Positions 58,661 through 64,000 of a DNA stretch of 64,000 nt are shown here, one piece after another (within the stretch, counting starts at the first letter, position 1; each line of letters starts with the position of its first letter). Source of the stretch: Chaunax sp. Z400. Taxonomy: Eukaryota > Chordata > Actinopteri > Lophiiformes > Chaunacidae. The stretch spans positions 25,687,399 through 25,751,398 of the forward strand of contig CM075195.1 in NCBI GenBank assembly GCA_037577475.1, read 5' to 3'. The position numbers were made by a program, and so were the translations under genes. The notes beneath the pieces were generated by a model, which searched no databases, was not told where the DNA came from, and saw only the letters and a program-made list of their open reading frames with translations.

Positions 58661-58952
58661 GTCTGTATTCTGGGAAACACTATACTTTTATTTTTTCCTG
58701 ACCGTTGGAAGAGAAGATGGATAAAATTAGTTTAGAGATAGTGGTTAAATAGATAAAGATAGTGGTTAAATAGATAGTCTGACCCTGTCCAAGAACTCCA
58801 GGAAGCCTCGTATAAACCTTATTTTGCCATATTCATGCTTTGGTTTATGCACCATACCTCCCACCGACCAACAAATAGACAAACAGACGCGGGTGAAACC
58901 AAAACCTTGTTGGCAGGGTTTACAAGCTTACAACCTCTTATATATCGGCTCA

Positions 58953-59398
58953 CTATTATGAAATAGGCCTGGTTTTTCTTACCTTAGGAGAAAATCAGAG
59001 AAATGTTAGTCATTTATATTTCATAGAATGTAGCTGTAGCCTAGGACTGCAGCCAAATCTGTTTTCATTGCACTGATGTCTTGGCTATAAGCCCAAACTT
59101 TACACACTAAACACTGAGGATGTCCAGGGACCTCTTAAGGTGTGGCCCACAGTTCAGTCCTGGGCCCCATTGTTTTTGGTTGTACATGCTGCCACTAAAT
59201 CAACATTATGTAACCATTATTTATTATTCTAACTTGGGTGAGCAGGTAGGATCACAGAGCATAACGTGACGTCACACACACCACCAACTATCACTGAGTT
59301 TGGTTCAACTGGAACACAGGTGGACCCAGTGAAGGCTGCTGGTGGGAACCAGTATAGAGCCGGAGCTTGGTGAGCAGGCAATGGAATTGGGCTCAGCA
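58953..59398 (+). repeat. 450-bp direct duplicate, copy A
   Basis: Nearly identical to 63,123-63,563 from CTATTATGAAATAGGCCTGG to GGGCTCAGCA. Flanked by 46-47 bp direct repeats (58,872-58,917 and 59,397-59,443) starting CAAATAGACAAACAGACGC. Confidence 0.9.
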
Positions 59399-59891
59399 AA
59401 TAGACAAACAGACGCAGGTGAAACCAAAACCTTTGCTGGCAGGCTGTGATTCCTGCTGCTGTTTGCACTAATCTTAGTGCTAAACTAGGGTATACATTTC
59501 GTCTGTGCTTCGAACTGTGTTCTGCTGTCACGTTAACTAGCTCAGTGCCACGTCACAAGTTTCATTGATGTGATTGGTTGCAGGTGCATTGGTCAGGCGA
59601 TGCCAGGCTAGCTTTTTTATGGCCCGTGGAGGCTTTCCAGATGCCTTGACTCAGTTTGAGTGAAAAGTGGGCAGGCAGTTGACCATCTGAAGTGAAACTT
59701 TATGCATGACTTATGATACGCTCCCTGCATTTCAGTGAAATATTCCTGTTGAGGCTTTAAGGTGAAGCAGTGGTTGATTAGACATCAGACATCATTCCTT
59801 AATCTTCTTTTCTTTCTTTCCTCTGCAGCCATAAATGGAGAGGCAGAGAGGAATGCAGGCTGACAGCTGAGAGAGGAGATTGTGCTGCTGT

Positions 59892-60170
<279 letters not shown>

Positions 60171-61635
60171 GGGGGGGCGTCCTCGGCTTACAAAGCACTG
60201 CTGTTCAACCAGCCATTAGCCTGTAACAGCAGGTTATGCTCTGTATCCCATATAGTGCACTGCTCAGCTTGTTTTGACTTTTGTTGACACATATGACAAT
60301 AAAGGGTAATTAACAAACTGCTTTTATTATCACATATGTGACAATTTTCATATCACACCACAAATTCTGCTTTTCTTTAGTTGTCATTGCCCACTGCTGT
60401 TAACCTATTCCTGTGTAACACTTTTTAAAAAAAAGGTATATCATTATGCTCATTCCAAAAGACAATGAAATACGACCCTATGCCAGCAAGTCTTCCACAT
60501 GAGGCAATGCTTTAACTGTCAGATGCCGTGACACAGAACGTATGGTACAGTCTATAGGGTAAGTTTCATTCTCACATGAGATCCAGCCCTGCCCCTTTTG
60601 CCCCAGGTGAGCTCAGGTTTTATCCCGAGCTTTACTCCCTGCCTTTGAATCCCCTGCTCTCAACGAGTCAGTAACTGAAGGTGCTACACACAATGTACTT
60701 TTCTTCCATTTCATTGGAAAAAAAAGAAGAAAAAAGCTAATGCATATGATGCAGCAAATGAAAAACTCAAGCTGACAATGAGGGAAACAGACCAAGCCTG
60801 GATACAGTGTATCAAGCAGTTCAAGTTGGCTTTGGGCTGATTCACAGGGAGAACAAAGGAAGAATTAGAAAAGTTAAGGGTAAGAGCATGCTACTGTATT
60901 GTTTCCTCCATACAGATGGATGGATGAAAGCCGGGGGTTCAGATGTGGCTAAAGCTCACTGCATGGCTCCCCAACTCATCCCACATGACCATTTAGCCTG
61001 CTTAATATCTTTTGGGCATCTGCAACCTCAGCAAGAGCCCGAATCACATCTTTGAATGGTTTTTACTCATATCGATCACTGAGAAAGTGCTGATTTGTGC
61101 CTTTGGCCTGCGAACTCCAAAAACTGTGGGCGAGTAAAATAATCATTGCCATAATCAAGTAATGTTAAACGAGCACAAGAACTGATCACATTACGAGAGT
61201 GTAACACTATTACTGTAACCAGTTTAATGATAGATACAAAACTTAAAAAAGGAAGGATTTTTGTGGTTGAACAAATGAATTATTCCTGAGACATGAAATT
61301 TGATAGAAACTTGAACATATATTAATAACCCTAATAAAGTAGAATTCAATAATGTAGATATGCAAACGTACATTTTTCATTCTATGCTATGGCAATGCCC
61401 TTAGCACTTCTTTCCTGCGCTGAGTTGGATTTGAGAAATTTCACCTGATTATGAATAATAAAGCACTATTCCGACCATTAGTTGCTTTTTCAAGGAACTT
61501 ATTAGATATTTCTATAGTAAATATCTGAAGACTGTTCTGTTTGAGCTAATGATGGTTAGTTTATGTCTTGCAGTGGGTAATGGAGTATACTGCATATGAG
61601 TATACTAACTTGCGTAGTGCTTGAATTTCAACAGT
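60171..61635. other. Unassigned non-coding stretch
   Basis: AT-rich. No gene, RNA or recognised element seen. Confidence 0.5.
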
Positions 61636-62090
61636 GTAGTGTCGCAAATCAGATACTGCCGCAGTATACTTACCGGAAATGACAGCCACAACATTTTACT
61701 GCAAATATCACATCACTACATCACATCGCTTTTTCATTAGACTAAAATGAACAGGTCAATGTGCTCCATGTTTCATCTAAAATGGTACTTTGTTCGTACT
61801 TTTATTTATATGTTGCTGTTGTTCTCCGCCGTAATCATCGCTTTCTCGGCCGTAATTTTCACAAGCTTGATACGACTTGTAAGCCCCTCCCCTTCTCGCT
61901 TCGTAGAAAAGATGGCGATCATTGAGGGTGAGAAGTGTCCATCGTTCCACGCTCAATTCATGGGTCGTTTTGAGTGTGCCATCCTGGTACTTAAAGTATT
62001 CTGCATTTTGGTATACTTAGTAATGTGAACACACTTAAACACCCAAACTGGGACGTTTGAGTATGGAAGTATGTGATTTGGGACACAGCT
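61636..62090. mobile_element. MITE with 'GGGACACAGCT' terminal repeat
   Basis: The right end read in reverse is AGCTGTGTCCCAAATCACAT, and the left end has GTGTCGCAAATCAGATACTG, a diverged inverted partner. The interior ORF of 93 codons is hydrophobic but lies wholly inside the element. Confidence 0.65.
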
Positions 62091-63122
62091 TTGGTGGGAG
62101 AGTGAATACTTGTAATTTCCAAAATGTGCTATAGGTAACCACAGCTACAGCGAAGGGTCAATGGAACACGTATGGGAGATTCTGGACCAATATGCATCAC
62201 TCTCCACCACAAAGCTCCCGATGAGGGTATATACTTGAAAAGAATGATTCAGAGTGACGTTCAGGGACTTGAAATCTATGACAAGGTGGATTGAATCTGC
62301 TCTGAAGTCTTGTGGTGGCCCAGTATTTTACTTTATGTTGGCTTTTTCTTTCATTTGTGAACTATCTGTATCCATCCTACATAGTATCTAACTCCTCCAG
62401 TTCTGTTGGGGGCGGGAGGATTTGGCATCAACTTGACACATTCCACTGGGACCAGCTGGCGAGTCACAGTTTGCTGTCACATCTATACATGTACACAATG
62501 CAAGAAGACAAACAAATAAACAGAGAGACACACATGGGCAGAGATTTTCTCAGACAGGAGGGTTCAGGGTTAAACACAACACACTACCAAGAATATTCAG
62601 ATGGGCGCATCACAGCGTCGGATCTAATATCAGCTTCCGTATGACTGTGAGCAGACAAGAATAGCATCATTTTAGGACAGGCAATGAGCTGCATGCCTGA
62701 CCTGAGTGAGTGTGGGACGTATTAGCACTCACCATCAGACAGCTACTTCAAAACCTGGGCAGAGAAAAGTCAACAGCCTTTTATTCCTAACTCCTCCTGG
62801 CTAATTAGTTTACATTCTCCCTCTCCATCATCTCTTTGCTCTGCACTTTGCTGATGGATGGTCAACTCCCACAGCCAAACATACAGCTGTTCTCCTCCCT
62901 CCCTGCCTTTATTTAGCCTCCAATCTCTTTTTCTTCTAACGTTGACTGCACCTCTGACTCCCCTCTCTGCCCTGCCGTTCACCTTCCTCACTTCTTTCAT
63001 CCTCCTTTCCTCAATCAGTTGCTTATAAAAATAACTGCTGACCTTAGTGTCATGTATTATTCAAGAATAAACTGGAGGGACAATGGCAAATTCCAGTAAG
63101 ATTATTTTAATTAGTGAAGAAG
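62091..63122. other. Unassigned non-coding stretch
   Basis: Includes a pyrimidine-rich block at 62,790-63,010. No supported gene. Confidence 0.45.
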
Positions 63123-63563
63123 CTATTATGAAATAGGCCTGGTTTTTCTTACCTTAGGAGAAAATAAGAGAAATGTTAGTCATTTATATTTCATAGAATG
63201 TAGCTGTAGCCTAACACTGCAGCCAAATCTGTTTTAATTGCACTGATGTCTTGGCTATAAGCCCAAACTTTACACACTAAACACTGAGGATGTCCAGGGA
63301 CCTCTTAAGGTGTGGCCCACAGTTCAGTCCTGGACCCCATTGTTTTTGGTTGTACATGCTGCCACTAAATCAACATTATGTAACCATTATTTATTATTCT
63401 AACTTGGGTGAGCAGGTGGGATCACAGAGCATAACATGACATCACACACACCACCAACTATCACTGAGTTTGGTTCAACTGGAACACAGGTGGACCCAGT
63501 GAACCGGTGAAAAACGGAATAGAATTGGAGCTTGGTGAGCAGGCAATGGAATCGGGCTCAGCA
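63123..63563 (+). repeat. 450-bp direct duplicate, copy B
   Basis: Partner of copy A about 4.2 kb to the left, same orientation, only scattered substitutions. Downstream, an ORF (63,507-63,689) ends KSNQESDWTRVNLRLASSYW; this RVN..A..W pattern looks like a recurring fish-repeat ORF. Unassigned. Confidence 0.9.
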
Positions 63564-64000
63564 GGCTCTACGAACATCATGACAGAGGTGAAGAGACAGA
63601 GGAAGCCAAGAAAGAAAAAGAGTAACCAGGAAAGCGACTGGACAAGAGTAAATCTCAGACTGGCTTCTAGTTATTGGCGAGAGCTTTGAGTAAAAAAGGC
63701 TGCATGACTGACACTGTGCCGGACATCTTGCTGTTGGACTAGGAGTTAACATTAGCTGGAATGCTGAATTATGTTTTGCATTATTGTACATGCTTGATAT
63801 TCTGTGTTCGCAAAAGTTTTCCACTCACTTGTTTTTGATCCTAAACCAAGTCAGTCCAATTTAACAGTGGTGTAGCCAGCCCAGTGGAATGTTATAGTCA
63901 AGTGTAAAAAGCAGATTGTGTCTGGTTCAGGCCATGTTCACTTGGTATGCTACTAATGGCAAAACATATCTGAGGATGCTATGCATGTTTACTGCAAGAC
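63564..64000. other. Unassigned sequence at the right edge
   Basis: Continues from the duplicate's end. Apart from the ORF tail to 63,689 nothing is recognised. Confidence 0.45.

Noticed and set aside
61747..62028. 93-codon hydrophobic membrane-like ORF
   Set aside because: Contained inside a MITE between its inverted ends. No family recognised.
63000..63040. TATA-like CTTATAAAAATA as lamb2 promoter
   Set aside because: The better TATA orientation points right, away from lamb2, and no exon follows it.

Overview
The window is vertebrate, almost certainly teleost, genomic DNA. Genes are split by GT-AG introns, intergenic and intronic DNA is AT-rich, and there are large (GT)n and (TA)n microsatellites, tRNA-derived SINE copies and many short non-autonomous DNA transposons of the kind common in ray-finned fish. 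There is no bacterial, phage or CRISPR character. The species cannot be named from the sequence.

Two protein-coding genes lie head-to-tail on the minus strand. (1) The 5' half of usp19, a ubiquitin-specific protease, occupies 1 to about 14,650. A non-coding first exon sits in a CpG-rich promoter near 14.5 kb. Ten coding exons follow, giving the N-terminus, CS domain 1, a long serine/proline-rich linker, CS domain 2 and the acidic stretch. The sequence runs off the left edge just before the catalytic core. (2) lamb2, laminin subunit beta-2, occupies about 16.6 to 53.55 kb. I placed 33 coding exons whose reading phases join without a gap over 5,327 nt (about 1,775 codons including stop). They cover most of the laminin N-terminal domain, the LE repeats, the laminin IV-B domain, the second LE block, the coiled coil with the beta knob, and the C-terminal cysteine. 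Only the exon carrying the start codon and most of the signal peptide was not found. Mammals have the same neighbours, USP19 next to LAMB2 on the same strand, and this supports calling the laminin beta-2 rather than beta-1.

Layout: 1-14.6 kb usp19 (a 24-26 bp minisatellite fills one intron; a probable 1.6 kb hAT-type element sits in the largest intron); 14.9-16.6 kb short intergenic spacer with a (TA)n tract; 16.6-18.47 kb probable lamb2 3' UTR; 18.47-53.55 kb lamb2 (about 3 kb of 21-bp minisatellite in the intron between LE exons L8 and L9; SINEs and MITEs in other introns); 53.55-64 kb non-coding, repeat-rich DNA upstream of the visible lamb2 exons, with MITEs, fold-back elements, a 450-bp direct duplication and a compound (GT)n tract.

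The two genes do not act in one pathway. USP19 is a cytosolic/ER-anchored deubiquitinase with chaperone-like CS domains, and LAMB2 is a secreted basement-membrane chain. I found no convincing new gene system. The most unusual structures are the two intronic minisatellites. The lamb2 array is fully three-periodic, and its sense strand is essentially free of GT and AG dinucleotides. The usp19 array reaches the splice donor itself and shows a CpG-intact to CpG-decayed mosaic.
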